A model generated the notes under the pieces. That model was not told the DNA's origin. It searched no databases and saw only the letters and a program-made list of their open reading frames with translations. A DNA stretch of 64,000 bases from Delphinapterus leucas (Eukaryota; Chordata; Mammalia; Artiodactyla; Monodontidae), in NCBI RefSeq assembly GCF_002288925.2, contig NW_022098069.1, positions 76,476,828 through 76,540,827 on the forward strand, read 5' to 3'. Positions within the stretch are counted from its first letter, which is position 1. Each line of letters begins with the position of its first letter. Positions 23,841 to 34,847 of this stretch are shown one piece after another. Both the position numbers and the translations under genes were made by a program.

Positions 23841-24055
23841 TTTTGTTTTGTTTTGTTTTGTTTTGCGGTACACGGGCCTCTCACTGTTGTGGCCTCTCCC
23901 GTTGTGGAGCACAGGCTCCGGACGCGCAGGCTCAGCGGCCATGGCTCACGGGCCCAGCCGCTCCGCGGCATGTGGGATCTTCCCGGACCGGGGCACGAAC
24001 CCGCGTCCCCTGCATCGGCAGGCGGACTCTCAACCACTGCGCCACCAGGGAAGCC
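23841..24055 (-). mobile_element. CHR-type SINE with (TTTTG)n tail
   Basis: The minus-strand head is the complement of 'gcgccaccagggaagcc'. The B box is the complement of gggcacgaaccc near 23993. The tail appears on the plus strand as repeats of ttttg (about 23841-23865) instead of pure T. Flanks cccatctggg (23831-23840) and cccatttggg (24056-24065) form a 10-bp duplication with one mismatch. Several CpGs are intact, suggesting a rather recent copy. Confidence 0.92.
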
Positions 24056-24065
24056 CCCATTTGGG

Positions 24066-24620
24066 GTTTTTATCTTCAGTTCTCCCCTCTCAGGAATCAG
24101 CTCACGGTAGGGGGAACCAGAGCATTTATTTATGTTCTCATTAAGCAACTAAACATATCTCTCTTTTTCTAATAATGCTTCTACTCATTCCTCCAAAACA
24201 ACTTATTATAAGTCAACTGGGTCGTCTGGTTCTTTAGCTATTGTATTCCTTATTTATAAGAAAATAAACTTTTAAGGTCTGTTTTGTGAAATTGAACAGC
24301 CCAAGTTCTTACATCTCATAATTTTCTTATCAAGTTAGCCCCCTAAACCCAATTTTTCTCTCATTTTGAAACTCAGTTAATTTAGTTTATTAACTTAAAA
24401 AAAAATTCTTTTCACTTTGATTTCTGCTACACTTACTTTCCCTTGTCAGTAGAGAATAGAAAACATCCGTGATGATGACTGAACCAAAAAAAGGACTTCA
24501 GGCAACCTTTATAAATTTGTGTGTGCGGCAGAGGTATGGACTTGGGTTAATATCTCAGAATTTTACTATGTTTATTTAGTGTATATATTTATCATCATGA
24601 TTTTTGTGTGTTTGTTTTTG
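24066..24620. other. AT-rich spacer, no gene seen
   Basis: Nothing recognised. Confidence 0.45.
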
Positions 24621-24624
24621 CACA

Positions 24625-24845
24625 CTCAGCAGACATATAATGAACGTGGGCAGAAGTGAGGCACATCACCTCTACGTCCTCCAGGAGGATAAACAATCCT
24701 GTGTGTTTAGGTCATCCCTTGAATGAGAACCCTCCAACAAACCTACCTTGGACTTTTAATAAATAAAACATTTACTTGTACCATGTTTCAGCCATGATGT
24801 ATTTTTTGATAGCTCACTACAGCAGCCAACAAAACTTTAAGAAAT
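24625..24845 (+). mobile_element. Probable MLT1-like LTR 3' half
   Basis: Segments 'cttggacttttaataaataaaac', then a degenerate 'accatgtttcagccatgatg', and 'actacagcagccaac' follow the order of the 3' end of MLT1-type LTRs, where a polyadenylation signal is followed by a conserved 'kttacagcagc' end. The left part is much diverged. Boundaries approximate. Confidence 0.5.
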
Positions 24846-27305
24846 GTGCTAAGAATGGGGCAACAGAAAGAGAAGCTTTGATCCCTCATGAATTATAAAA
24901 CCATCACACCTTCAAACAAAAAATTCAAAAAACAAACAAACAAAAAACCATAACCTTCTCTATCCAAATAACTTTTTCTGTTCTGTGCAACTCACAGGTA
25001 AATGGAATTTCTATTTTTATAAAGTCTACACACTCATAATAAAGCAGTCAAATAAAAATTGGTCTGTAACCATTAGCTGCCTTCTACATACATTATGGTC
25101 TTTGGATAGTAGAAAAGTAAAGCAGCTACACCTCCATGTACAAAGTGACTTATCATTGCAAATTCATTAAAAATTCCAATTGTTTGGATGCATTTGCCTG
25201 AAAAAGGAAAATTTAGTGCCTATACACCTAAATCTGATTTTTTTCCTTTTTCTTATTTATTTTCATGCTCTAATTTGAGGGGTTGGAAACAAGGCAGTCC
25301 CAATAAAATTTAAATGAATATTTTCATGTATCTGGAAATATTTATTTTTAAATACACAGATAATCCTAGGTCAAAAGCAGTAAAAGGAAGTGCATTCCTG
25401 CCTGCATGTGGAAGCCCTGTCTCAGTGTACTATGATATATCCAACCTCCCCTCGCCACCTGACTTATTGGAAAAACCTGATTTATCTGAACAACCAAGAA
25501 GTGCAATCTTTGGGTAACTATGTATTTGTTATTCTGTATTTTAGTTTCGGGGGTGATGACTTTGAAACAACCCAAAATGCAAGTATCTCTTAGCTTCCTC
25601 TCTATTCATAACCTTTTCTTACATACAGAAGTGAGTTATTGGGGTGTTAAAAATGCTGTCGATGGATAGCTCAATAAAATTAAAACTAACATAAAAGTAG
25701 ACCAAGTGGTAAAAGGAATACTGACTTTCTCTTTATTACACATTTAACAATATGAATTGTAGTAAAATATAATTTTATGTTAGATAATAATAAGGATGTG
25801 TTCGACAGCACCGTGTATTTATGGCATGCTTTCCAGTCCTCTGCTTAATGTCTGCATATGAGAACTAAAAATGCATTTTCTCCATTGGTTGTGTATATCC
25901 TAGTGAAGGTGACATTTATTCACCATTGAAGTATTAGCAATTTTCTTTTGCCAAATTATTACTTGTAACCAAGTATGTATACATACATAATACATTGTGA
26001 TCACTAAATAAGAAGCTGGGATGAAATCAGGTTCTAGAAATAGTCACATATGTTACTAAAGGCTGTGTTTAGATGTACAGGTAAACGACAAGCAGGTAAG
26101 GTTATGCCCAGCTCTAAGAAAGGTAACAGATTATTATGATTTTATTTAAACTTTTAAAAGATTTAACTTCTATTAGATAATTCATTTTATATGTAGTTTT
26201 AGATATTACTTCTAGGTATTTTCTTTATGGCTGAAGGGAAAAATCATTTCTTGATTATTTCATTTTCTTCCAGTTAAACTGCACCATATATATATAACAC
26301 ATTATTATTGTGGTGAGTCACAACTGCAACATTTAATATGGAAAATATTCTTAGTTAAATATCAGTTAGCTCTTCCTAGAAATTACTGATCTTTCTTTTA
26401 ATCTTGTCAAAGCAATTTGGTTTTAGAATGAGGAAACAGGCTTATAAAACAAAGATGCTGATAGCACCATAAAGTCTGTATAGCGCATATTCTCAAATTA
26501 GAAGTGTGCTTTAAGAATGATTGCCCTAGGTGTATAATAAATACGATTAATGATATCATCATAATGAAAAAACTAATCTCATTTTATATATCTGCAGTTT
26601 GGTTCTATTACTCACACTGTTTGCTATACATCTTGTGTCATAATCCAAATAGCTTTAGCGTTAAGCAATTGAAAATATTCATATTATATATATTTTTTCC
26701 TGTTTGTCAATTTTGTTTTAATAATAGGCTAGATTTCTCAGAAGTGAGGGCCAGTTTTAAATTAAATACACACATAAATATTTGTCTTTCTATAGCTAGC
26801 CCAGTGACTTTAATATGAGACCGTGTTTAACAAATAGCTCATTACCCAGTGACTTTTCAGCAGCCTCTAAAATTGCTGTCAACCAGGTTTAACATTCCAT
26901 ATTAATGTCTGGAGTTTCCCTGAGCAGTGGTTGACAAAATCCCGCCATATTATATTTAAACCATGTGGTGCCTTTTTCTTCTCTATTAAACAAATTCAGA
27001 ATCTATTTTCAAGAAATTTCTTAAAGTTAATTTTTGTCAAAATGTGATTATTGATTTATACTTGATTAAAGCTGAGAATAAGATGAAAGATCATTCCATT
27101 TAACTCTGAAACCAAATTTAGAGACTGCATAAATGCAAAGTAGTTTTAGAGTTGCTAACCTGTACTCCTGTAAGAAAGAAATTTACTAACTAGAGTCAGT
27201 GTGTACGTACAATTTTTTTGTCTTTAGAGTTTCTAATAAAAAATAGTTGCTAAAGTACTTAAGTCAGCTCTTTTATTGCAACTTTCTAAGATAGCTTGAA
27301 TTCTC
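24846..27305. other. AT-rich stretch, no gene seen
   Basis: No gene or named repeat. An A-rich run of caaa units lies at about 24910-24945 and a short TA run at about 26287-26298. The frame at 26504-26818 (104 codons) has no known motif and is Ile/Phe-rich, as expected of AT-rich noncoding DNA. Confidence 0.5.
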
Positions 27306-27484
27306 TGTATCAATCTATCTATATGTCTCCTACCTATCTATCATCTAACTATTCATCCATCTATCATCATCTCTCATCTTTCTATCATATAGTTAAACTC
27401 CTCTGCTACAGTCTGCATTTGTTCCTGTTGAGCTGCATTTATGTATTCGAGCATGTACGTGTGTGTGTGTGTATGTGTATGTGA
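27306..27484. repeat. Degenerate CTAT/CATC repeats and (GT)n
   Basis: About 27306-27390 is built of imperfect ctat, catc and atca units. About 27458-27484 is (gt)n with tatg interruptions. A short inverted repeat (atatctttcat 27487-27497 and atgaaagatat 27513-27523) follows. Confidence 0.8.
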
Positions 27485-27508
27485 AGATATCTTTCATATC
27501 TGTCATAT

Positions 27509-28658
27509 CTTTATGAAAGATATTGGTCTATAGTTTTTTCCTTGTAATACCTTTGTCTACTTTTGGTATTAGTGTAATGCTGGCATCACAGAATGTATTG
27601 GGAAGTGTTCCACCTTTGTCTATTTTTCTGGATCAGATTGTGAAGCATTCATATTACTTCTCTCTTAAGAGTTTTTTAGAATTTATCAGTGAAACTTTCT
27701 GGCCCTGGTGTTTTCTTTTTTGGAAGGTTTTTAAACAACAAAAAAAAATCAGTTTCTTTAATTAATGCAGGGCTAATAAAGTTATCTATATCTATTTCTT
27801 CTTGACTGAGTTTTGGTAGTTTAGGTCTTTTAAGGGATTGGTCCATTTCATCTAGGTTGCCAAATTTATTGGTATAGGTTTTTTTTTACATATAATTAAC
27901 ATTATCAGTAATGACGTTACTTCTTTCACTCTTCATATTGACAATTTTTTTTATTCTATCTTTTTCTGTTTCTTTCTTGGTCAGCATCACTAGAGGTGTA
28001 CTGATTATTTTGATATTTTCAAAAAGTTATCTTTTGTTTTTTCCAATTTTATTGATTTCATTCTAATTTTTTACTATCATTTCCTTATTCAACATGTTTT
28101 ATATTTCTTTGCTTTCCTTTCCCAAATTTCTTATGGTGGAGTTCTAAATTACTTGATTTTAGACCTTGCTTTTCTAATGGAAGAATTTAATGATATAAAT
28201 TTCCCTCTAAGCACTGTTTTATGCTTCCTCTATTTTTATTTCATTTTTTTCTTTCTATGAATTCAATTGTGCACTTATATACTTGTATTTTATCTCCTTT
28301 ATTGGTTCTATATAGTAGCTTTCCTAGACTTACAAAGTCCATTTAAAAATAATATAATTGCCTTTAAGAAATATTCAACTGTTTCATGTGTAGTGTAACA
28401 GTATATGCTGTATTACTCCCTCCCGTTCTTGTTTTCTTTGTCATTCATTTCACTTTTATTTTTTTTTAAATAGTTAACTTTTAGAGTAATTAAGAATAAA
28501 AATACAATTGTTAATGTACTATCAATTATTCCACTTCCAATGCTCTTCACTTTTTTGTGTGTAGAACCAAGTCTCTGAATATATAATTTTCCTTCCACAG
28601 AAAGAACTTTCTTTAACATTCCTTGTAGTTCTGCCATACATTAATTTCCTCAACTTTT
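27509..28658 (-). mobile_element. Ancient L1 fragment, antisense
   Basis: Ordered blocks match the complement of a diverged L1: 'gatattggtctatag', 'ggtattagtgtaatgctggc', 'cagaatgtattgggaagtg', 'ctggccctggtgttttct', 'ttggtccatttcatctagg' and 'aatttccctctaagcactg', then more distal blocks such as 'gaactttctttaacattcct'. It is broken by many indels and by the younger L1 inserted at 28673, and it may resume after 29203. Non-functional. Confidence 0.78.
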
Positions 28659-28672
28659 ATATGTCCATTTCT
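28659..28672. repeat. Left target-site duplication of inverted L1
   Basis: atatgtccatttct here and atacgtccatttct at 29189-29202 differ by one base and bracket the twin-primed L1. Confidence 0.82.
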
Positions 28673-29188
28673 TTTTTTATTTGAATTTTATTTATTTTTT
28701 TTATACAGCATGTTCTTCTTAGTTATCTATTTTATACATATTAGTGCATATATGTCATTCCCAATCTCCCAATTCATCCCGCCACCACCCCTACCCCCCT
28801 GCTTTCCCCCCTTGGTGTCCAACGTTTGCACTGTTGGTGGGAATGTAAATTGATACAGCCACTATGGAGAACAGTATGGCGGTTCCTTAAAAAACTAAAA
28901 ATAGAATTACTATATGACCCAGCAATACCACTACAGGGCATATACCCAGAGAAAACCATAATTCAGAAAGGCACATGCACCACAATGTTCACTGAAGCAC
29001 TATTTACAATAGGTCATGAAAGCAAGCTAAATGCCCATCGACAGACGACTGGATAAAGATGTGGCATGTATATACAATGGAATACTACTCAGCCATAAAA
29101 AAGAATGAAATTGGGTCATTTGTAGAGATGTGGATGGACCTAGAGACTGTCATACAGAGTGAAGTAAGTCAAAAAGAAAAAAACAGAT
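28673..29188 (-). mobile_element. L1 3' end with 5' inversion (twin priming)
   Basis: Left part (28673 to about 28824): minus-strand L1 3' UTR beginning with the T-rich tail. Right part (about 28826-29188): plus-strand ORF2 3' coding sequence with [13 protein letters not shown] and [10 protein letters not shown] motifs, then 'actcagccataaaaaagaat'. The two parts are consecutive segments of one L1 in opposite orientation, with a small deletion at the junction near 28821-28826, inside a single pair of 14-bp target duplications. This is the signature of twin priming. The coding part has a frameshift after FTIG and is dead. Confidence 0.9.
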
Positions 29189-29214
29189 ATACGTCCATTT
29201 CTGTTTCATATTTC

Positions 29215-29500
29215 AAAATGTTTTATTGAGTTATAATTCAATGTTTCAGCTTACTCTTTTGAAGTATTTAAAGAAATGATTTTCAGTATTCCCACATTGT
29301 TATGCAACTATCATGTTAGTTCACTTTTAGAACATTTTTGTCACCCCAAAATGAAGCTTCATGTCCTTTAGCAGTCATTCTCCACTCTCCAACTCCCCAA
29401 GCCCTAGACAACCACCAAGCTACTTTCTGTCTCTATACATTTTCCTGTTCTGGACATTTCATACAGAGAGACTCATACATCATGTGTGTTTTTTTTTTTT
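29215..29500. mobile_element. Ancient L1-type 3' region fragment
   Basis: 'ttttattgagttataattca', 'gtcaccccaaaatgaag', 'gacaaccaccaagctact' and 'ttctgtctctatacatttt' followed by 'cctgttctggacatttcata' are a familiar ordered set in old L1M-type elements. Orientation and subfamily are not assigned. It may be a remnant of the same old L1 interrupted at 28673. Confidence 0.6.
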
Positions 29501-29518
29501 GGTAACTTACTGTATTGT

Positions 29519-29655
29519 AATATGTATAAATATACATATATACACACACATATACATATATGTGTACACACATATGTAAAATATTGTATATATGTGTGTG
29601 TGTATGTGTGTGTATGTGTGTGTGTATATATATACACACATATATATGTTATGAT
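29519..29655. repeat. AC/AT then GT/AT compound microsatellite
   Basis: The left half is rich in acacaca/tatata and the right half in gtgtgtg/tatata, so the two halves are partly inverted copies and could fold. This produces spurious His/Thr/Tyr-rich frames on the minus strand. Confidence 0.9.
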
Positions 29656-29659
29656 ACAC

Positions 29660-30190
29660 TAGAGGCTTATAACAACACAATGTTTTTATCTTACAATTTT
29701 TATTGGTCATTGCTCCAGGCACAGCTTCATTAGGTTCTGTGCTCACCATCTCACCAAACTATAATCAAAGTGTTGTACAGGCTTCATTCTCATCTTTAGA
29801 TTTGCTTAAGGAAGTGTCCACTTTTAAGCTCCTTTAGGTTCTCTGAAGAATTAATTGTGGTCACAGAATGCATATCAACTTAGTTACTTGAAGCCAGTAA
29901 TGGAGAAAGAGAGGGAGTCTATTGCTTCAGGTCTCTTGCCTCTGACCCTCTTTTTACAAGTCTCACTTAACCAGGACAGACCACCCCAGATGTTATTCCT
30001 TTTTATTAGTATTAAGTCAACTGAATGGGACCATAATTACATCTGCAAAATCAATTTACTGTATTCTTCTACTGGTTAGATGAAAGTTATGGGCTCTTCC
30101 CACAATCAAGGGATGGTTGCTATAGAAATTTATGAATACCAGGAGACAAGAAACATGAGGCCATCTTAGAATTCTGATTGCCATATGTCG
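29660..30190 (-). mobile_element. Possible MLT1-like LTR, very diverged
   Basis: Weak but ordered similarity to the complement of MLT1C/D-like LTRs: 'cttataacaacacaatgttt', 'atcttacaattttt', 'ccataattacatctgcaaaa' and 'gaggccatcttagaattctg'. Low identity, so family and edges are uncertain. Confidence 0.42.
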
Positions 30191-30290
30191 CTAAATTTAG
30201 ATGTATCTATTTTAATATGCATTTTCTTATTTAACTTTTATTTTTCCTAGGCCACACCTATCAGCCTGGAAGTGTGGACTCAACCAAAGA

Positions 30291-30537
30291 AAGGATAGTT
30301 AGGGAGTTTGAGATTGACAGTACACACTGCTATATTTAAAATGGGTAACCAACAAGGATCTACAGTATAGCACAGGGAACTCTGCTCAATATTATATAAC
30401 AACCCAAATGGGAAAATAATTTGAAAAAGAATAGGTACATGTATATGTACAGTAACTGAATCACTTTGCTGTACACCTGAAACTAACACAATATTGTTAA
30501 TCAACTATACTCCAATATAAAATAAAAACTTAAAAAA
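30291..30537 (+). mobile_element. L1 3' UTR fragment
   Basis: Only the L1 3' UTR is present: 'agcacagggaactctgctc', 'gaatcactttgctgtacacc', 'tgaaactaacacaatattg' and 'caactatactccaatataaa' leading into an A-rich tail. No ORF2 sequence is included, so this is an extreme 5' truncation. No clear target duplication found. Confidence 0.88.
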
Positions 30538-31030
30538 GTATTTCAAATGTTCAGCCTTGCTCACCAGAGAGTAATGGCCTCAATTAAATGTTCACAACGT
30601 TTAAAAGTTTGCTTTATAACTTTGCTTCAAATATAAATAAACTGATTCATTAGACTTACAGAATATCTAAAACAGATTAGATATCAAGTATATATACGTG
30701 TGCATTTTGTATATTATGGACTTTGAAAGACTGCTTTGGATCTGGCTATATTTTGAATTATATAAACCAATAGTAAGTTCTGAAATGAGATAGTTTTAAT
30801 CAGTTCAAATGTCAACTACACAGATTATCTGACTATTAGCACTTGTCTCTTTAAATCTGATATATGTTAAAGACATGACTTTCTCTTCTACCCTTATGCA
30901 CCGTCTTATCACCTAGGAAAGTTTGTCGGTTATTCAAGATTACATTACCTTCCCCTACGACCTTTTACATAAAGATGCCACAAAGTTTCCTTCCTTTTTG
31001 TTTCATGTTAGTCATATCTACTTCTTTCAT
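30538..31030. other. AT-rich spacer, no gene seen
   Basis: Nothing recognised. Confidence 0.45.
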
Positions 31031-31049
31031 ATTCGTCTCCATTTCTTTG

Positions 31050-31470
31050 TTTTTTTTTGTTTGTTTGTTTGTTTTGTGGTACGCGGGCCTCTCACTGTTG
31101 TGGCCTCTCCCGTTGCGGAGCACAGGCTCCGGACGCACAGGCTCAGCGGCCATGGCTCACGGGCGCAGCCGCTCCGCGGCATGTGGGATCTTCCCAGACC
31201 GGGNNNNNNNNNNNNNNNNNNNNNNNNNNNNNNNNNNNNNNNNNNNNNNNNNNNNNNNNNNNNNNNNNNNNNNNNNNNNNNNNNNNNNNNNNNNNNNNNN
31301 NNNCCTGTGCTCCGCAACGGGAGCACAGGCTCCGGACGCACAGGCTCAGCGGCCATGGCTCACGGGCGCAGCCGCTCCGCGGCATGTGGGATCTTCCCAG
31401 ACCGGGGCACGAACCCGTGTCCCCTGCATCGGCAGGCAGACTCTCAACCACTGCGCCACCAGGGAAGCCC
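31050..31470 (-). mobile_element. CHR-type SINE interrupted by assembly gap
   Basis: The minus-strand head ends at 31470 (complement of accagggaagccc) and the tail appears as gttt repeats near 31050-31075. The body is present twice in part: 31118-31203 and 31321-31406 are the same 86 bases. Between them are 100 N and a 20-base fold-back. The real locus is probably a single SINE of about 220-230 bp. The weak flanks 'tccatttcttt' and 'tccgtttcttg' may be its target duplication. Frames passing through the N are artefacts. Confidence 0.85.
31204..31303. other. Assembly gap (100 N)
   Basis: Exactly 100 unknown bases, a common placeholder for a gap of unknown length. The two edges carry an identical 86-bp segment, and the right edge starts with a reverse-complement copy of left-side sequence. 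Confidence 0.98.
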
Positions 31471-31479
31471 ATCCGTTTC

Positions 31480-32885
31480 TTGTTATAAGAGATATAGCCA
31501 AATAAAAGGTTATTTTGGATACACCTTGTTAGGTAGAAAAGACAACTGGACATTAAAGCATACCTTTCCTGCATGTATTTGAACCTTCAAAAAAGTTTCC
31601 AGAAGCCAGGCAGCCCAATTTATTTAAATAGGCATATCTATGTTACATTTTCCTGCCCTTTTGTACGCCTGGCTTCAAAAATAAATGTATCAGGAATTTG
31701 AATTAAAAGGAATAGTCCTAATTTTACTTAAACTGCCACGCTTGTGAATATTACATGTCTGAATGATTTATTCTGCTTTGCATGAAAACTTTAAGGACTG
31801 TAGCCAATGTGCAGCAGAAAACAAAATGATATGGTATTTCTCATTTCAAAGTGAGGGGAAAGATGCACTTCCAGAATGAAAACCTCAGTTGTATTTTTAA
31901 AAGATAGACTGCTATTAGGGTCTTACTGTGTCAATAAAATATCCTTTGCTCTATATTTACAGTAGTTTTTAGTGAATTCAGAGAGAGAATCTTAATATTA
32001 TGATCAATCGGGTCAATTACACTGATTCACTGTTACAAACCTGCACCTACTTATGAAGCTGCAGGAAAAAAAAAACAAAACAGCAAAAATCAGAGTTTTA
32101 GAAGTGTTATGGTGAATTAGAACAACAAGATGGGGTTAAACAGAGAAAGATTCGAGGTTATGAAGTGCATTACACCAACTAGCTATTAAGCTATGTTTGC
32201 TTCTGCTCAACTTCTTTTTGCTAGACATGTATGGAGGGTGTGTGATAACAAATACAAAAACAGGTGCTCTATAATACAATAACATGGAGCCATTACAAAA
32301 ACTGTGTCCAGAAAGGTATCATAAGCACATCTCCATGCAGATGCGTAGAACAAATATCAACAAACCAACAGTAATGCATTTCTCAAACTGATATGTTTTC
32401 TATGAGAAAGCTTTTATTCTTCACGAAAGGTACTGGTGATTTATTGCTCAAAATATTTCAAACCATAACACCCTTTTAAAATATCAGACGTTTACTAAAA
32501 TGGAGATTACATATATAGTCTGTGTAAAAAGAATATGTTGTCACATATAAAAGATAACATTCTTAATTATGGTCTGTAATAATTCTTTGTTGTATCATCT
32601 TTAAACAATTACATGGTTGAAAAAAATCATTAAACTTTTTGAAAAGTGCTGCCATCACTTTTCTGATACACATGATAGAAAATTTTACTTTTTGTGTTTT
32701 AGGTATGTGTGTGTTTCAGATATTATATATTTATATACAAGTTAAATAAGAATGAAATAGTTTTCTAATGATAAAATAATTTTAAATGTATTAATGATCA
32801 ATTTTCTTTGCCTCAAAAATAAAGCTATTATATAGATATGGATACCTATATCTACATGTGCATCTGTATCTATCTATCTACACAA
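31480..32885. other. AT-rich stretch, no gene seen
   Basis: No gene or repeat family recognised. A short (tatc)n run lies near 32866-32880. Confidence 0.5.
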
Positions 32886-32889
32886 TACA

Positions 32890-33734
32890 CATTTCCAGCT
32901 AAGATAAAGGAGTAACTGGAATCAAACTTGTGTTCCCATCATAAACATCTGTAAACTGAATGAAAAGAAGTGGATTTTAGACATTGACAACAAGAGCACA
33001 GGACTATAATCCCTGAGAAAACGGATAAAAAATAGGAGAGCTAAGAGATGCCCCTGGCTTCTGCTTAGAGCTTCTATCTGGATTGAGGTGTACCAATCAG
33101 AGCACTAGAACTTGCTGAGTTAAGAAGATAGAGATTTAAGATCAAGAAGGAAACAATGGCTAGAATTTGCAAGCAGAGTAGCAAAGAGAAGGGATCTACA
33201 CAGAGAAACAGCTGCAGAAATCTGCAAAGGGGGTCGTCTTGATATATGTGCTGAATGATGAGGTATGCATGCACAGAGTGAAGAATAATGACAAGGGTGT
33301 TACAAACTCAAAAATGCACAGAGCCCACAGAAAACTGAGCCATAATTTGTGTTCCAGCTAGGCACAGTAACAATCTTCCTGGAATATTCAGTACAGACCT
33401 GAGTAGGGTCACAATTTAGTAGTAGGACTAAAGTGTTCTTGGATTATAGGCTACTCTAGACCAGTCCTGATATATCTTAAAAACAAGCCTCAAATTGTTG
33501 AAGTTCATGTTTCAAACCTCTTTAAAAGGAAGACAGTAAAACTCAACATTCAACAATACCAAATACTCAGTGTCCTATATCTCATCAAAATTAAGAACCA
33601 CATATAACTTCTTGTTTAAAAGAGGTGAAAAGAACAATATTTGGAATTAAAAAAAAAATTCTGGCTGGAATTAACAGTTACCATAGAAGACAGGATCAGT
33701 CAACTTGATGACAAAGCAATAGAAATTAGCCAAA

Positions 33735-33772
<38 letters not shown>

Positions 33773-34575
33773 GTACTAGAAAAAAAAAAAAAAAAGAACA
33801 GAGATTCTGGTTCCATGACTAGTGGTAAAATAGAGAGCAGTCTAATTAACAGATGTGTAATTGTGGACCATGAAGGCAATAAAGAACTATAGCAGGATAA
33901 GAACAAAGATAACACACTAAGAACCATTTTAATCACATTGCTGAAAATCAATAATAAAGAGAAAAATCTTAAAGGCAGATAAAACATATAGACATATATA
34001 AAGAGAAAAATTATAAAAATTTTACTGAATGTAATTTTTCATCAGACATATGCAAGCTATAAGACAATGGAACAATATCTTTAAAGTGCTAAAATTTTCT
34101 TACAAAGCAAAAAAAAATCCACATTAAAATTTATACTCGAATATTCATGGAAGCTTTATTCATAATCACTCCAAATTAAAAATAACTCAAAATTATATTC
34201 ACAGGTAAATGGATAAACAAATTGTTGTATGCCCACAATTAGATTATACTCTGTAGTAATAAATAATAAATCACTGCTACATTCAAACATACAGATTTAT
34301 CTCAAAACCAGTGTGATGCTCAAAATGATATGGACACACAAGTGAACATAATGTAACATTTCATTTCTATGAAAATCTAAAAAAGGAAAAACTAATTTAT
34401 AGTGACAGATATAACATCAGTGATTGCCTTGGTCTGGGGATTGACAGCAAAAGTTGATAGAGGAACTTTTTGGGGTGACAGAAACAATTTTAATGCTGGT
34501 CACTCAGGAATATGCATTTGTCAAAACTCATCAAACTTATACATTTCATTTCAATAAATTCAGGTAAAAATCTAT
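32890..34575 (+). mobile_element. HAL1-like half-LINE (ancient)
   Basis: The left part (about 32890-33600) resembles an L1/HAL1 5' region. The middle (about 33640-34120) resembles an L1 ORF1 coding region: in the frame from 33641 the blocks DRISQLDDKAIEIS and, after a microsatellite, a diverged remainder are visible, then 'cacattgctgaaaatcaat' and 'atcttaaaggcagataaaac'. At about 34130 it passes directly into the end of ORF2/3' UTR ('ggaagctttattcataat', 'ctaatttatagtgacagat', 'ttgtcaaaactcatcaaact'). The whole ORF2 endonuclease/reverse transcriptase region is absent. This ORF1-plus-3'-end architecture is that of HAL1 elements. It is decayed and non-coding today. An internally deleted ordinary L1 is the alternative. 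Confidence 0.62.
33735..33769. repeat. (CA)n microsatellite inside the LINE
   Basis: About 17 CA units within the old ORF1 region, creating a run of Thr-His codons on the plus strand and Val-Cys on the minus strand. It is followed shortly by an A run at 33780-33795. Confidence 0.95.
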
Positions 34576-34847
34576 AGTCAGAAAAATAAACAATTAGAGG
34601 AAGTATTTTTGGGTCTGTTTAATGCTCCTAGTGTAAAAGCAGGGTACTGTGATTAGTCTGTTGAATCTGGCATTAGTGATGGGAACTGGTGGCCTACAAA
34701 ATGCGAACTAATATTTTAGGATATTTTTATTCCCATTTTATAATCAGTGCTATGAATCAAGGGTAAAATTTATTGAATTTGTAAATAATTCTCATAACTT
34801 TTCATGAAACTAATTCATAAGATATTCTAATGTGAGTGATTAACGCT
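34576..34847. other. Short unassigned spacer
   Basis: Nothing recognised between the half-LINE and the MLT1 LTR. Confidence 0.4.

Noticed and set aside
23589..24110. 173-codon frame as a possible exon
   Set aside because: The second half is SINE sequence including its tail. The first half has no motif and no splice support.
29433..29749. His/Thr/Tyr-rich frames on the minus strand
   Set aside because: Direct readings of an AC/GT microsatellite.
30923..31582. 219-codon frame, nominally the longest
   Set aside because: It crosses the 100-N gap and a duplicated SINE edge. The translation contains unknown residues and is an assembly artefact.
33736..33987. Minus-strand frame with a Cys-Val run
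   Set aside because: Produced by the CA microsatellite and A run inside an old LINE.
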